Shown here in pieces: positions 29,041 to 38,084 of a stretch of 64,000 nucleotides of DNA. The notes under the pieces were generated by a model. The model did not search any database and was not told the DNA's origin. It saw nothing but the letters and a program-made list of their open reading frames with translations. Position 1 is the first letter of the stretch, and every line of letters begins with the position of its first letter. The position numbers and the translations under genes were made by a program. Source of the stretch: Aquimarina sp. ERC-38 (GTDB lineage: Bacteria > Bacteroidota > Bacteroidia > Flavobacteriales > Flavobacteriaceae); contig NZ_CP098511.1 in NCBI RefSeq assembly GCF_026222555.1, positions 973,501 to 1,037,500 on the forward strand, in the 5' to 3' direction.

Positions 29041-29246
29041 AGATTCAAGACCGCTAACGCTTCTAGAATCTAGAACCAAGACTTTATTGTATTTTTTTAA
29101 AATATATAAAATGAAAATATAAAGAACCTGTTATGTGTTGCGAAAAAAGCATTTACCAGTCTGCGGACTTGCAGGTCGCTAACGCTGCAAGAATCAAGAA
29201 TCAGGACTTTATTGTGTTTTATAAAAGTATGTAAAATGAAAATATA
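29041..29246. repeat. Tandem pair of diverged ~80-base repeats
   Basis: The 310-base gap before hicA contains two diverged copies of one segment: GCTAACGCT, AGAATC, a CAAGACTTTATTGT-like stretch and AAAATGAAAATATAA occur in the same order in 29041-29121 and 29164-29246. Related pieces (CTTCTAGA, AGAATCAAG, GACTCAAGAAACAGG) occur at about 17360-17420 and 27928-28012, so this is a dispersed family. Confidence 0.5.
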
Positions 29247-29310
29247 AGATTCTTGTTTGTTTAAAAGTAAATAATTATTTACTTTTAATAATGTAGTTAG
29301 ATTAATTTAG

Positions 29311-29504
29311 ATGAAATGTTCCGAGCTCTATCGTATTTTGACGAAAGACGGTTGGTATGCTATATCTCAAAAAGATTCGCACGTTAAAATGAGGCATAAA
29401 ACCAAAAATAATACCACTATATTTCCCATCATGGTAGTCAGGAAATGGGTAAGGGTTTAGAGAAGAAAATTTTAAAGGATGCCAGGATTAAAAAAATAAA
29501 ATGA
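29311..29504 (+). pseudogene. Frameshifted HicA-like toxin
   Basis: The frame starts MKCSELYRILTKDGWYAISQ, typical of the HicA double-stranded-RNA-binding-like fold with its catalytic His in DSHVKM. It stops at 29458-29460. In the next frame, HGSQEMGKGLEKKILKDA continues the HicA C-terminus up to the stop at 29502-29504. A one-base deletion near 29436 (an expected Asn codon in IFPNHGS) explains the break. The downstream hicB start overlaps the ancestral hicA stop. The toxin is probably inactive. Confidence 0.8.
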
Positions 29505-29899
29505 TGTTAAAGAAAAAAACAATACTACTGACAGTAGAAAAAACAAATACAGGATTTTCTGCATTTTCAAAAGATTATCCGATTTTAACAACAGCTACAT
29601 CCGTACCTGAGCTTATCAATAATGCTTATGAGGCTACCAATTTCTATTTTGAAGAAGAAAAAATAAATCCGGAATCAATCCAAATCAAGTTTGAAATTGA
29701 TTTTGAACAATTTTTTAAATATTTTAAAGTAATTAATGCAAAGTTCTTAGCAGAAAAAATAGGTATGAATGCATCTTTGTTATCACAATATGTTCAGGGG
29801 CATAAAAAACCATCGGCAAAACAAACTGAAAAAATACTTAGTGGTATACATCAAATTGGCGAGGAACTCTCCGGAATAAACCTTTTACAAGTAGTATAG
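29501..29899 (+). CDS. HicB-like antitoxin with C-terminal HTH
   Basis: The 132-residue protein has a HicB partial RNase H-like fold (residues about 5-60) followed by an XRE-like helix-turn-helix (KIGMNASLLSQYVQGHKKPS, about 85-105). It is coupled to the broken hicA by overlap of start and stop codons. Retention of an intact antitoxin after toxin loss is common. Confidence 0.82.
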   Translation: MMLKKKTILLTVEKTNTGFSAFSKDYPILTTATSVPELINNAYEATNFYFEEEKINPESIQIKFEIDFEQFFKYFKVINAKFLAEKIGMNASLLSQYVQGHKKPSAKQTEKILSGIHQIGEELSGINLLQVV

Positions 29900-30002
29900 C
29901 ATCCCTTAATTTTAAAAATGAAGTAAATAGTACGCTATCATTTTAAATGAAATGGAGTAAGTAATCCTAACTTTAGTACTTTTACGTTTCAAATTTGCTT
30001 TT

Positions 30003-30881
30003 ATGAGTTCTTCTTTTGAGAAATATCAAAAAAGAAGATTAATTTCTTCTTATTTTTCGGTGGTTATTAGTATTTCCTTGGTACTTTTTTTATTAGGCCT
30101 CCTGGGTTTGTTGATTTTAAATACTAAAAAGGTGGCGGATCATTTTAAAGAAAAAATTCCGGTTTCTATTTATTTAAAGGATACGGCAAAGGAGGTTGAA
30201 ATCAAACAGCTTGAAAAAAGCCTAGCACTGGCAGATTATACAAAATCCACCCAATTTATTTCTAAGGAAGAGGCTGCGGAATCGCTAAGTAAGGAAATCG
30301 GAGAGGATTATATGGATTTTTTAGGGTATAATCCGCTACAAAATGCGATTGATGTGTATTTAAAAGCGGATTTTGTAGATGAGGTTAAAATTGAAGAAAT
30401 TGTAAGCTCTTTACAACAAAAGAATTTTGTAGATGAAGTTGATGTAAGTAAGCCACTTATTTCGCTATTAAATGATAACATTAAAAAGATCAGTTTTTGG
30501 GTCTTATTAATTAGCGGCATTTTTACGTTTATAGCCGTGCTTTTGATTAATAGTTCGATTCGGCTTTCTGTTTATTCTAAACGTTTTATTATTAAAACCA
30601 TGCAAATGGTAGGGGCTACTAAATCTTTTATCCGGAAACCTTTTATCTGGAAATCTATCCGGTTAGGTATCGTAGGGGCTATTGTCGCCATCATTGGCGT
30701 AGGTGTGGTGCTTTTTTACCTGGATAAGACTTTTCCGGAATTGTCTTTATTAAAGGATATTCCTCTATTGGTAGGATTATTTTTAGGTGTTTTTGGGATG
30801 GGGGTGATTATTACCTGGATCAGCACCTTTTTTGCTACTCAGCGCTTTTTAAACCTCCGAACGGATGAATTGTACTATTAA
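30003..30881 (+). CDS. ftsX: Cell division protein FtsX
   Basis: The 292-residue membrane protein has one N-terminal helix (about 20-42), an extracellular domain (about 45-155) and three C-terminal helices, the FtsX layout. With FtsE it controls peptidoglycan hydrolysis at the septum. In many Bacteroidetes DUF3098 follows ftsX directly; here lgt follows at ten bases and the DUF3098 gene lies 27 kb away. Confidence 0.95.
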   Translation: MSSSFEKYQKRRLISSYFSVVISISLVLFLLGLLGLLILNTKKVADHFKEKIPVSIYLKDTAKEVEIKQLEKSLALADYTKSTQFISKEEAAESLSKEIGEDYMDFLGYNPLQNAIDVYLKADFVDEVKIEEIVSSLQQKNFVDEVDVSKPLISLLNDNIKKISFWVLLISGIFTFIAVLLINSSIRLSVYSKRFIIKTMQMVGATKSFIRKPFIWKSIRLGIVGAIVAIIGVGVVLFYLDKTFPELSLLKDIPLLVGLFLGVFGMGVIITWISTFFATQRFLNLRTDELYY

Positions 30882-30891
30882 AATTTAAATT

Positions 30892-31719
30892 ATGCTTATC
30901 AATTGGAATCCTGATCCTGAAATTACCCGTTTATTTGGGATACTTCCTATACGCTATTACGGGTTGTTTTTTGTAACAGGCTTACTGTTAGGGGTACAGG
31001 TGGTCAAAAAAGTATATAAATCCGAAGGGGTTCCTGTGGCATATTTAGAAACCTTGGCGTCGTATTTGTTTCTAGGAACAATTATCGGGGCAAGGTTGGG
31101 ACATTGTTTGTTTTATGATTTTGACTATTATGCTGATCATATTCTGGAAATGTTTATTCCTTTTCGAGAAGTGAAGGGTAGTTGGCAATTTACCGGCTTT
31201 ACCGGATTGGCCAGTCACGGTGGAGCCATTGGCATTTTAGTTGCCATCACTATCTACTGTATAAAATATAAAATGCCGTTCTTAAAAATTATGGATTACT
31301 TGAGTATCGGGATTCCGGTAGGTTGTATTTTTATTCGTTTAGGTAATTTTATGAATTCTGAAATTTACGGGAAACCTACAAACGGGGATTATGGAGTGGT
31401 TTTTATGCGGGATGATTTGATCCCCAGACATCCAACACAATTGTACGAAGCTTTTTTATATTTGCTAGTTTTTATAACAGTATACTTTTATTACCAAAAG
31501 CTTCGCCCTAAATACGACGGCGTTCTTTTTGGGATCTTTTTAATTGGCATGTTTGTTTCCCGCTTTCTAGTTGAATTTTTTAAAGAAAACCAAGTTGCCT
31601 TTGAAGATAATATGACCTTAAATATGGGACAATGGTTAAGTATACCTTTTATCGTCATTGGCGTGTTCTTTTTATTTTATAATCAGGTGTTTGGGAAAAA
31701 TACAGCTGAATTTACTTAA
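30892..31719 (+). CDS. lgt: Prolipoprotein diacylglyceryl transferase, 3' end formed at an island junction
   Basis: Lgt attaches diacylglycerol to the lipobox Cys of prolipoproteins. The 275-residue membrane protein shows HGGAIG and the family signature RLGNFMNSEIYG. The last ~32 codons begin at a 21-bp sequence (31623-31643) repeated exactly at 55799-55819. There a second, diverged copy of the lgt tail runs to a stop at 55895. The terminal part may therefore have come with the integrated island. Confidence 0.95.
   Translation: MLINWNPDPEITRLFGILPIRYYGLFFVTGLLLGVQVVKKVYKSEGVPVAYLETLASYLFLGTIIGARLGHCLFYDFDYYADHILEMFIPFREVKGSWQFTGFTGLASHGGAIGILVAITIYCIKYKMPFLKIMDYLSIGIPVGCIFIRLGNFMNSEIYGKPTNGDYGVVFMRDDLIPRHPTQLYEAFLYLLVFITVYFYYQKLRPKYDGVLFGIFLIGMFVSRFLVEFFKENQVAFEDNMTLNMGQWLSIPFIVIGVFFLFYNQVFGKNTAEFT
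31623..31643 (+). other. Left attachment core (attL) within lgt
   Basis: This 21-base stretch coding for part of the Lgt segment NMGQWLSI is repeated exactly at 55799-55819. Confidence 0.8.
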
Positions 31720-31734
31720 ACATAGGTTAAACAA
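31716..31734 (+). other. Putative left integrase arm site
   Basis: TTAAACATAGGTTAAACAA contains two near copies of GGTTAAACA and occurs again at 55676-55694, inside the other end of the island in the same orientation. Confidence 0.65.
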
Positions 31735-31925
31735 TTATATCGATTATTTACAATTTTTCTAATCTCTAGGTGAATCTTTAGTATAAAGTAAAACCCAATT
31801 TTATAATAGCACATTCAGAAAATAGCTTAGATTTTTAAAAACAGATGAAATAAGATCCAAGATTTTATTTGTTTAAGATCTTAGATTTTGTTTTTTGTTA
31901 GTTTAATGGGAAAATAATATATTTT

Positions 31926-33008
31926 CGCTCTAGTTTATAATTGCTATTATTTGTATCTTTAATTTATGGATTTAGAAAAGATAAAAGTTGGGATAAGTAA
32001 GTTATCTGTTGAAGATCAGGCTTTATTGGCTGTAGAGTTAGAGAAGCTCATCACTAAGGAAAGCTCTTCAATTCAAGTGCAAGCATCTCGTCGTCATATT
32101 TTGGACAATAAACAAGGGTGTTGCCCTCATTGTAATCACCCAAAATATGTTCGTTTTGGTATAGATAGAGGAGCACAGCGCTACAAATGTAAGTCCTGTC
32201 GCAGGAGCTTTACAGAATATACAGGCACTTGGATGGCTGGTTTACATAAGAAAGATAAAGTAGATGCCTATTTAGCCTTAATGTTAGAAGAAAAGAGTTT
32301 GGATAAGATCAAGGAATCTTTGAAAATCAATAAAAAGACTGCATTTGATTGGCGTCATAAAATATTAGCTTCCTTAACGGATACAAATCGGGATGATTTT
32401 ACTGGAATTACTGAAAGTGATGAAACCTTCTTTTTAAACTCGGAAAAAGGAAAAACTCCTGAAGGGCGTGAATCTAGGAAACGTGGTGGCACCTCTAGTA
32501 AAAGAGGTATTAACAAAGATCATGTAGCGGTCATTGTTACACAAGACAGGAGGTCAGGTTTGGATTTGACAGTTGCAACTATGGGGCGTATCAAGAAAAG
32601 TGATATACAAAAAGCTATCGGAGACCGAATTAACAAGAACCAGACGATTCTTTGTAGTGATGCCCATGTGAGTTATAAAGGCTTTGCTATAGACCAAAAC
32701 ATAGAACACTATCCATTAAAAGGGAGTATAAAACAACAGGTAAAAGATAAAATATACCATATACAACATGTTAATTCTACCCACAACAGAATAAAAAAAT
32801 GGATTGATAATGCTTTTTGGGGTTTAGCCACTAAATACCTGCAACAGTACCTAAATTGGTTTAAACTCAAAGAGCAGCTCAAAAACAATAAGGATAAAGC
32901 GTTGCTATTTGTGCAATAAACCGTCTTAAATGTTAACGCTATAAAGAATTACAAAAATATTGAAGCACAATATCAAAAACTAATATCAACGCAATTATAA
33001 ACTAGAGC
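31926..33008 (+). mobile_element. IS1595-family insertion sequence, complete
   Basis: The element is about 1.08 kb with exact 18-bp inverted repeats at 31927-31944 and 32991-33008 (GCTCTAGTTTATAATTGC and its inverse). It is flanked by a direct repeat ATATATTTT at 31917-31925 and 33009-33017, consistent with the roughly 8-bp target duplication of this family. Both ends are present and the transposase is intact. Confidence 0.88.
31966..32919 (+). CDS. IS1595-family (ISXO2-like) transposase
   Basis: The 317-residue transposase has an N-terminal zinc ribbon (Cys53, Cys56, Cys75, Cys78) and an ISXO2-like catalytic domain with Asp152 (ESDETFF), Asp232 (CSDAH) and Asn270 (VNSTHNRIKKW). Third-position Asn is seen in part of the IS1595 family. 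The frame is intact, so the element may be active. Confidence 0.92.
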   Translation: MDLEKIKVGISKLSVEDQALLAVELEKLITKESSSIQVQASRRHILDNKQGCCPHCNHPKYVRFGIDRGAQRYKCKSCRRSFTEYTGTWMAGLHKKDKVDAYLALMLEEKSLDKIKESLKINKKTAFDWRHKILASLTDTNRDDFTGITESDETFFLNSEKGKTPEGRESRKRGGTSSKRGINKDHVAVIVTQDRRSGLDLTVATMGRIKKSDIQKAIGDRINKNQTILCSDAHVSYKGFAIDQNIEHYPLKGSIKQQVKDKIYHIQHVNSTHNRIKKWIDNAFWGLATKYLQQYLNWFKLKEQLKNNKDKALLFVQ

Positions 33009-33065
33009 ATATATTTTTAATAGTAATAAAACGCACGTTCCCTATTACTGATTATTTTGTGTTTA

Positions 33066-33462
33066 TCAGGCTGCTGCTAGTTGTGCGGTTCTCTGAATCC
33101 TCCTTCCTATTTCTTGGGCATTGGCAGTTTGTATGTAAGCTTCCCTCTAACCGAGTGGCTCTCTTTTTTGTAATTAGTGCTTTTAGTTTTTTTTCGTCTC
33201 TATAATTTTTAGGTAGTTTTCCTTTTCTTTTGAAGTCAGTTTTAATTTGATGCTTGGTTACAAAGTTTCTGTTTTTGTTGGTAGCATAGATAGCATTTGC
33301 TCCAATAATCCTGGTTTTTCTATGGGTCAGATTTTGTATTTTGTAGATAGTGGATTGTAATCGTGTGCCTTCATTAAAAGCATCAAAGCTGATATGCTCA
33401 ATAAAATTAATCCCGTCAATTTGAAGTTTGTTTACTTTGGCTCCAAACTCTACCGGTTTTAG
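33066..33462 (-). pseudogene. Transposase remnant, IS1182/IS5-type
   Basis: Leftward translation gives the C-terminal third of a DDE transposase (PVEFGAKVNKLQIDGINFIEH, then NEGTRLQSTIY, ATNKNRNF and TDFKRKGK). Near the end the frame shifts and a segment is missing, after which QTANAQEIGRRIQRTAQLAAA continues the protein to a stop at 33066-33068. No N-terminal part remains. It is a decayed IS fragment next to the intact IS1595 element. Confidence 0.75.
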
Positions 33463-33485
33463 ATATGTATATAAACTAACAACTT

Positions 33486-36182
33486 TTAAAACTTAAAATC
33501 CAATTTAAGCAGAAAGTATTGAGGCAAAATTTTATTTTCTGAAATTAACTGGTTTGTGTCTCCCACGTAGTACGTAGCAAAAGTATCCGTATTCCAAATA
33601 TTTCGGGCTAGAAACTTAAGGGTAAGGGCATTTTTTTTAATAACGTATTTAGCGTCAAAGTCAGTAAAATAATATGTGTTATCTCGATTAGAATTTCCAA
33701 AAAAATAGCGTTCGTTTGATAGTTTAAAATGAAGTTTTTCACTGACTTCAAAATTCAAATCTAAAAATGACGTATTATTTATATTTGAAACATTTGAATT
33801 GACAGAAACTTCCGAAGTAATTGACTTACTACCAATATGAAAATTAAATACTCCATTATAAATTGACCGTATTTCTACTCCGTAATTAAAAGATCTACTC
33901 CTAATGTCTCTAAGTTCAGAATTATTTACAATATTTTGGAAATTTGTTTCAGAAATGCCTCCTTTGACCTTAAAATTAATCGATAGTTGTTCTACAAATT
34001 TATCTATACTTGTATTCCAGGTATATTGTTCTTTATCATCAAGAATAAAAGTCTCTGATAAACTATAATTGGGCACAATTTCGCTTCTGGAACTTTTATA
34101 TTGATCGTTCTTTAAATAAAGAAATGTAGAATTGATAAGAAATTCATCACTCCAGTTACCATAAACATAATTTGCAAAGAAAAAAGAATTATTTAATTGT
34201 TCAAAATTACCAAGACCTCTGTTAAAATTTCTAAAATTAGTTAATATATATCCGCTTTGTACATCTGAAAAAGAAAAATTCTTTGTTTCATATTCATAAG
34301 CGAATGATAACTTATTTTTTTTATTAATAGAGTAATTGAGACCAATCCCAGGAACTACGTAAAATATAGATTCCGAATTATCAGAACTATTTTGATTTAC
34401 GGTAACAAATAATTGATGTATTTGAAATGACGGTCGTATAACCACTTTTCCTATTTCCCAGCTATATTTTGATTTTAAATATAAATCACTAAAAAGATAA
34501 TTAAGATTATTGGAAAATAAATTATCGTCCGGAAAACTGGTTTGATTATTATTTTTAAATGACAAAGAACTCTTAAGCTTTGAGTTTGTATTTTGATATC
34601 CCAATTTAATATCTAAATTATTCTTGTTGATTTTAGTAATATAATTTCCCTCTAATGCCAAATAATTAAACTTATAATCCACGTTTTGTAAAATAGATTC
34701 TATCTCTTCTTCTTCAGGAAACAAGTTTTCAAAAAGAAATTGATCAACTGAAAAATTTTGAGGCTTTTCATCGTAAGTATATCTTCCAGTTATCAATAGG
34801 GCACTTTTATCTTTTTGCCTTTTAGTATACGTGATTCTTTGATCAATGAATACGTTATCGGTGTCTAATTGTTTATTTATAGATTCATCATTGAAGGTTA
34901 AAGCCTCTCTACTATTTTGCTTACCAATGTTATATTTACTTACATATTCTATCCTACTATCATCATTAATAGAATAGATTCCATCTAATTTTCCAAATCC
35001 GGTGAATAGTTTTTTTCTTATTCTCCCTTCTTCGTTGTTAGTAAAACTATCTTCTCCAATTAAATACTGTATGGTGTTAGTATTAAAAAAACTGATTTCA
35101 TCGGTATTGAAAAAAGCAATCCCTTTAATCTTTAATTTTTCTAATGGATTGTATACTGTATTTAAAGAAGCAAACTCAGAATTATTTAAATTGATACGCT
35201 CTTTTTTAAGATCAGGTTGCAAACCTTCAATATTTATAATATCTATGGCTCCAATATCGTCACCAACATATGTTATATCAGAAAAAACATTTGGATTAAT
35301 AATTTTATAAATATCTCCAATTGCATCTATTCCAGTATTATTTACATTACTAAAAACATAAAATTTGGTGTCTTTATTAAACGAAATAAGATTAAGACGA
35401 TTCTCATAAAAGTTATCGGTTCCATATCCAAGTGAAGCATTTCCGAATAGTGAGGTTTTTTGACCTTGTTTTAAGGTTAAATTGATAGCTACTTTATCAC
35501 TATTTTCAATCCCTTTCAATAGTGGATTATCAGAAAATCGTTGGAGGATTTCAACTTTATCAATACTATTAGAATTTAAGTTCTTGGTTAATAAGCTATA
35601 TCCTTTTTCAAATAAATCATCTCCTTCTATCATTACCTTTTCCACAGCTTTACCTTGCACTTTGATTTGTCCGTCATTATCTACCTCTACCCCAGGTAAT
35701 TTTTTAAGGATATCTTCAGCAATTTCTTCACTGCCATCAGCAAAACGATTTGCTTTGAAAATTATAGTATCTTTTTTTACGGTGATAGCGGCATTAGCAT
35801 TTATAATTACCTGATCCAGGGTAAAAGAATCATTTTTCAAAACTATATTTTTTTCAATTGGTTTATTATGATTCTCTAACTTCAAAGGGATAAAAACGTC
35901 AGCGTATGATAATCCACTTACTTTGATTACATAACTTCCTAACGAATCAATTTGCATCTTATAAAATCCATCTAAATTACTGTAAGTATATGTAACCGTT
36001 TTTGTAGTGTCAGCAGTAAAAAGGACTACATTGGCAAATGAAACCGATTGATTTATTGTGTCCTTTATACTTCCTTGAAGGAAAGTCTGTCCAAAACCTG
36101 AATTTGTAATTATTAGAACAAAAAGTAAAAAAATGTTTTTGTTCGATTTTGGTTTTATATAATTTGACCTTATCATAATCAT
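33486..36182 (-). CDS. Outer-membrane beta-barrel protein with carboxypeptidase-like domain (TonB-receptor-like)
   Basis: The 898-residue exported protein has a signal peptide, a carboxypeptidase-regulatory-like beta-sandwich (about 35-115), a plug-like domain (about 130-225, with LPGVEVDNDGQIKVQGKAVEKV) and a long beta-strand-rich barrel ending in an aromatic residue (LKLDFKF). This layout matches the OMP_b-brl_3 family rather than full SusC receptors. It is the third gene of a leftward unit after a small secreted protein and a GLPGLI protein. The substrate is unknown; such pairs may take up or export peptides. Confidence 0.85.
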   Translation of the reverse strand: MIMIRSNYIKPKSNKNIFLLFVLIITNSGFGQTFLQGSIKDTINQSVSFANVVLFTADTTKTVTYTYSNLDGFYKMQIDSLGSYVIKVSGLSYADVFIPLKLENHNKPIEKNIVLKNDSFTLDQVIINANAAITVKKDTIIFKANRFADGSEEIAEDILKKLPGVEVDNDGQIKVQGKAVEKVMIEGDDLFEKGYSLLTKNLNSNSIDKVEILQRFSDNPLLKGIENSDKVAINLTLKQGQKTSLFGNASLGYGTDNFYENRLNLISFNKDTKFYVFSNVNNTGIDAIGDIYKIINPNVFSDITYVGDDIGAIDIINIEGLQPDLKKERINLNNSEFASLNTVYNPLEKLKIKGIAFFNTDEISFFNTNTIQYLIGEDSFTNNEEGRIRKKLFTGFGKLDGIYSINDDSRIEYVSKYNIGKQNSREALTFNDESINKQLDTDNVFIDQRITYTKRQKDKSALLITGRYTYDEKPQNFSVDQFLFENLFPEEEEIESILQNVDYKFNYLALEGNYITKINKNNLDIKLGYQNTNSKLKSSLSFKNNNQTSFPDDNLFSNNLNYLFSDLYLKSKYSWEIGKVVIRPSFQIHQLFVTVNQNSSDNSESIFYVVPGIGLNYSINKKNKLSFAYEYETKNFSFSDVQSGYILTNFRNFNRGLGNFEQLNNSFFFANYVYGNWSDEFLINSTFLYLKNDQYKSSRSEIVPNYSLSETFILDDKEQYTWNTSIDKFVEQLSINFKVKGGISETNFQNIVNNSELRDIRSRSFNYGVEIRSIYNGVFNFHIGSKSITSEVSVNSNVSNINNTSFLDLNFEVSEKLHFKLSNERYFFGNSNRDNTYYFTDFDAKYVIKKNALTLKFLARNIWNTDTFATYYVGDTNQLISENKILPQYFLLKLDFKF

Positions 36183-36373
36183 GTTTACTGTATAAAGTCG
36201 AATTTTAGATAAATGTTTATCGACAATTACTTATCTAAGTAGTGTTCAATATTAAAAATGTAATTATAATTTATTGCTGAATAAAAGGGGTTTCCTATAT
36301 AAAACAAAAACTTGGGGAACGAATATTAAAGATTGATGATTAATATTATATAGACCTAACAACAATAAGTAAA

Positions 36374-37135
36374 CTATTTATTCGGAAAAAATTCTAAATG
36401 ATTTACTTCTGTTTCATTAACTTCAACCGTTGCGCCTCTAGGTAGCTTACCCTTAATTGACTTAACAATTGAGTTTACCAGTTTACCTCTCTTTTCAACA
36501 TAATTTTTAAGACTTATTGTTTTTCCAGAACGTGATAAATCCTGAATATTCTGACTATGTGGAATATTAATTGACTCAACTAAAAATTCAACCTCTCCTT
36601 TACTATCTCGTGCTTCTAGAATAACTCCTGGAAGCCCGTGGAGTTTCCAGGGACCAAAAGGAATTGGAATGCTAGTAGCGTACCAGGCGGTGTAGGAACG
36701 ACCACGAAATTCACAAGTTGCTTTGGTACTCAATAAATCACCAATATACTTTTGCTGTTCATGTAATGTCCAATTAAGCTTGGGTTTTTTTTCTTTGATT
36801 ATATACGTTTCCCCTTTTATCCACACAGTTCTCGTGAATAAAGAATCTTTCTCAAAATCAGTTTTATTAATAGTACCTATTGAGTCATTAATATTTACTT
36901 TAATACTTACATTTCCTAATTCACCGCTTTCTTCGGTATTTTTTTCGCTCATTTGATCATTCCAAAAGAAAATTGATTGTTTTTGATTAGAAAACAATGT
37001 TGATTTATAGTTTTTTGGGGTGCCATCAAGACTAATATTAAAATCATAGACAATTTTGCAATTAGTTTGGATTTCTTGCGAATATGCGTAATAACAAGAA
37101 ATTAATACTATTACTGTGTTGATTAAATTTTTCAT
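36374..37135 (-). CDS. GLPGLI family protein
   Basis: The 253-residue protein has a signal peptide (about 1-20) and the family-defining segment HGLPGVILEARD. GLPGLI proteins are periplasmic or surface-associated, restricted to Bacteroidetes and usually encoded beside a beta-barrel protein, as here. Their function is unknown. The start lies 11 bases after a perfect stem-loop (37146-37175). Confidence 0.9.
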   Translation of the reverse strand: MKNLINTVIVLISCYYAYSQEIQTNCKIVYDFNISLDGTPKNYKSTLFSNQKQSIFFWNDQMSEKNTEESGELGNVSIKVNINDSIGTINKTDFEKDSLFTRTVWIKGETYIIKEKKPKLNWTLHEQQKYIGDLLSTKATCEFRGRSYTAWYATSIPIPFGPWKLHGLPGVILEARDSKGEVEFLVESINIPHSQNIQDLSRSGKTISLKNYVEKRGKLVNSIVKSIKGKLPRGATVEVNETEVNHLEFFPNK

Positions 37136-37145
37136 AATTGTTTAA

Positions 37146-37175
37146 GAAGAGCTTTAATAATTATTAAAGCTCTTC
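37146..37175 (-). promoter_or_regulatory. Perfect stem-loop between small secreted protein and GLPGLI gene
   Basis: GAAGAGCTTTAAT pairs perfectly with ATTAAAGCTCTTC around a four-base loop. Read leftward, no U-run follows, so it is less likely a terminator than a stability or translation-control element. It ends 11 bases before the GLPGLI start. Confidence 0.6.
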
Positions 37176-37185
37176 ATTTTTTTGT

Positions 37186-37560
37186 TTAATTTATCGCGTC
37201 ACTAAGAGATATCCTCGCCTGTCGTGTTAACTCCCTAATTGTTGAAGCAACGCTATCGCAAGGAATATCTTTTGCTGTTAAAGTAACGGAGGCACTCGTG
37301 GAAGACACACCTACACTTACTGTAACTGATACATCAACTGTACAAAAATCCTCTAACAAAAGTTGAATTTCTTCAAAGTTATTAAATTCATCTTTAGAAG
37401 AAATATCAAGATTAATAACTGTTGTTTCATTTTCGCAACTAGATGTTATAACAAAGTTTGTTCTGTGATTTGAGTCATTCTCAACTGCAAAAGTTGTTCC
37501 AGCAAAAGTTGTTCCAGCAAAAGTAAGAAATGCAATAAGTGTTAAAAATAATTTTTTCAT
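37186..37560 (-). CDS. Small secreted hypothetical protein
   Basis: The 124-residue protein has an N-terminal signal with a duplicated FAGTT segment coded by a 15-bp tandem repeat, followed by a domain rich in Ser, Thr and Val (VSVTVSVGVSSTSASVTLT) and three Cys residues. It matches no family I know. As first gene of the unit with GLPGLI and a beta-barrel protein it could be an exported substrate or partner of them. Confidence 0.7.
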   Translation of the reverse strand: MKKLFLTLIAFLTFAGTTFAGTTFAVENDSNHRTNFVITSSCENETTVINLDISSKDEFNNFEEIQLLLEDFCTVDVSVTVSVGVSSTSASVTLTAKDIPCDSVASTIRELTRQARISLSDAIN

Positions 37561-38084
37561 TTTATTATAAATTTATTAATTTGTTTCCTACTCTATTAAA
37601 AAAGGCTTTTCGGATTCCGCCTGGTCATTGCGCAATGATGTTTTGTATTCATTTTATAAAAAGTTACTTAGACAATTCATACAGAAAATATTCATCTGTT
37701 CTATCATATCTTTGCAAAATTGTAATATGGAAAAAACATCTAAATAACATTTTAAGAAACCGTTCGTTTTTTGATTGAAGCAAAGATGTGGGGTATTTAA
37801 TTATTGTACAACAGATCATTCCCTGTTTTTTAAAAATACCAACCTTATTTTTAAAAATAATGGAGATGTTTTATGTTATTACTAAGCTTTCAGTTTAATT
37901 ATAGTAATTAGATATAATAACTTGAACACTAAAGATATCTCAACTGTTTACGTTTTAGAAAATTTTGATAATAGTGAATTAAAGATCTAGATTTTTGAAC
38001 TAAAAACTCTTTTGATTTTATGGTTTAGCCAGGTATAGTATCTTTAAATAAACTTTAGCTATTTAATTTATAGTTTGCCTTATA
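37561..38084. other. Divergent intergenic region
   Basis: This 524-base AT-rich gap separates the leftward secreted-protein unit from the rightward regulator and must hold both promoters. A TATCTTTG box on the plus strand at 37707-37714 matches the -7 consensus, but lies far (about 370 bases) from the regulator start. No convincing gene is present; the 79-codon open frame in its left part shows no gene-like features. Confidence 0.5.

Noticed and set aside
37539..37778. 79-codon plus-strand open frame in the divergent gap before the regulator
   Set aside because: Non-ATG start, no recognised domain and overlap with the start of the small secreted protein on the other strand.
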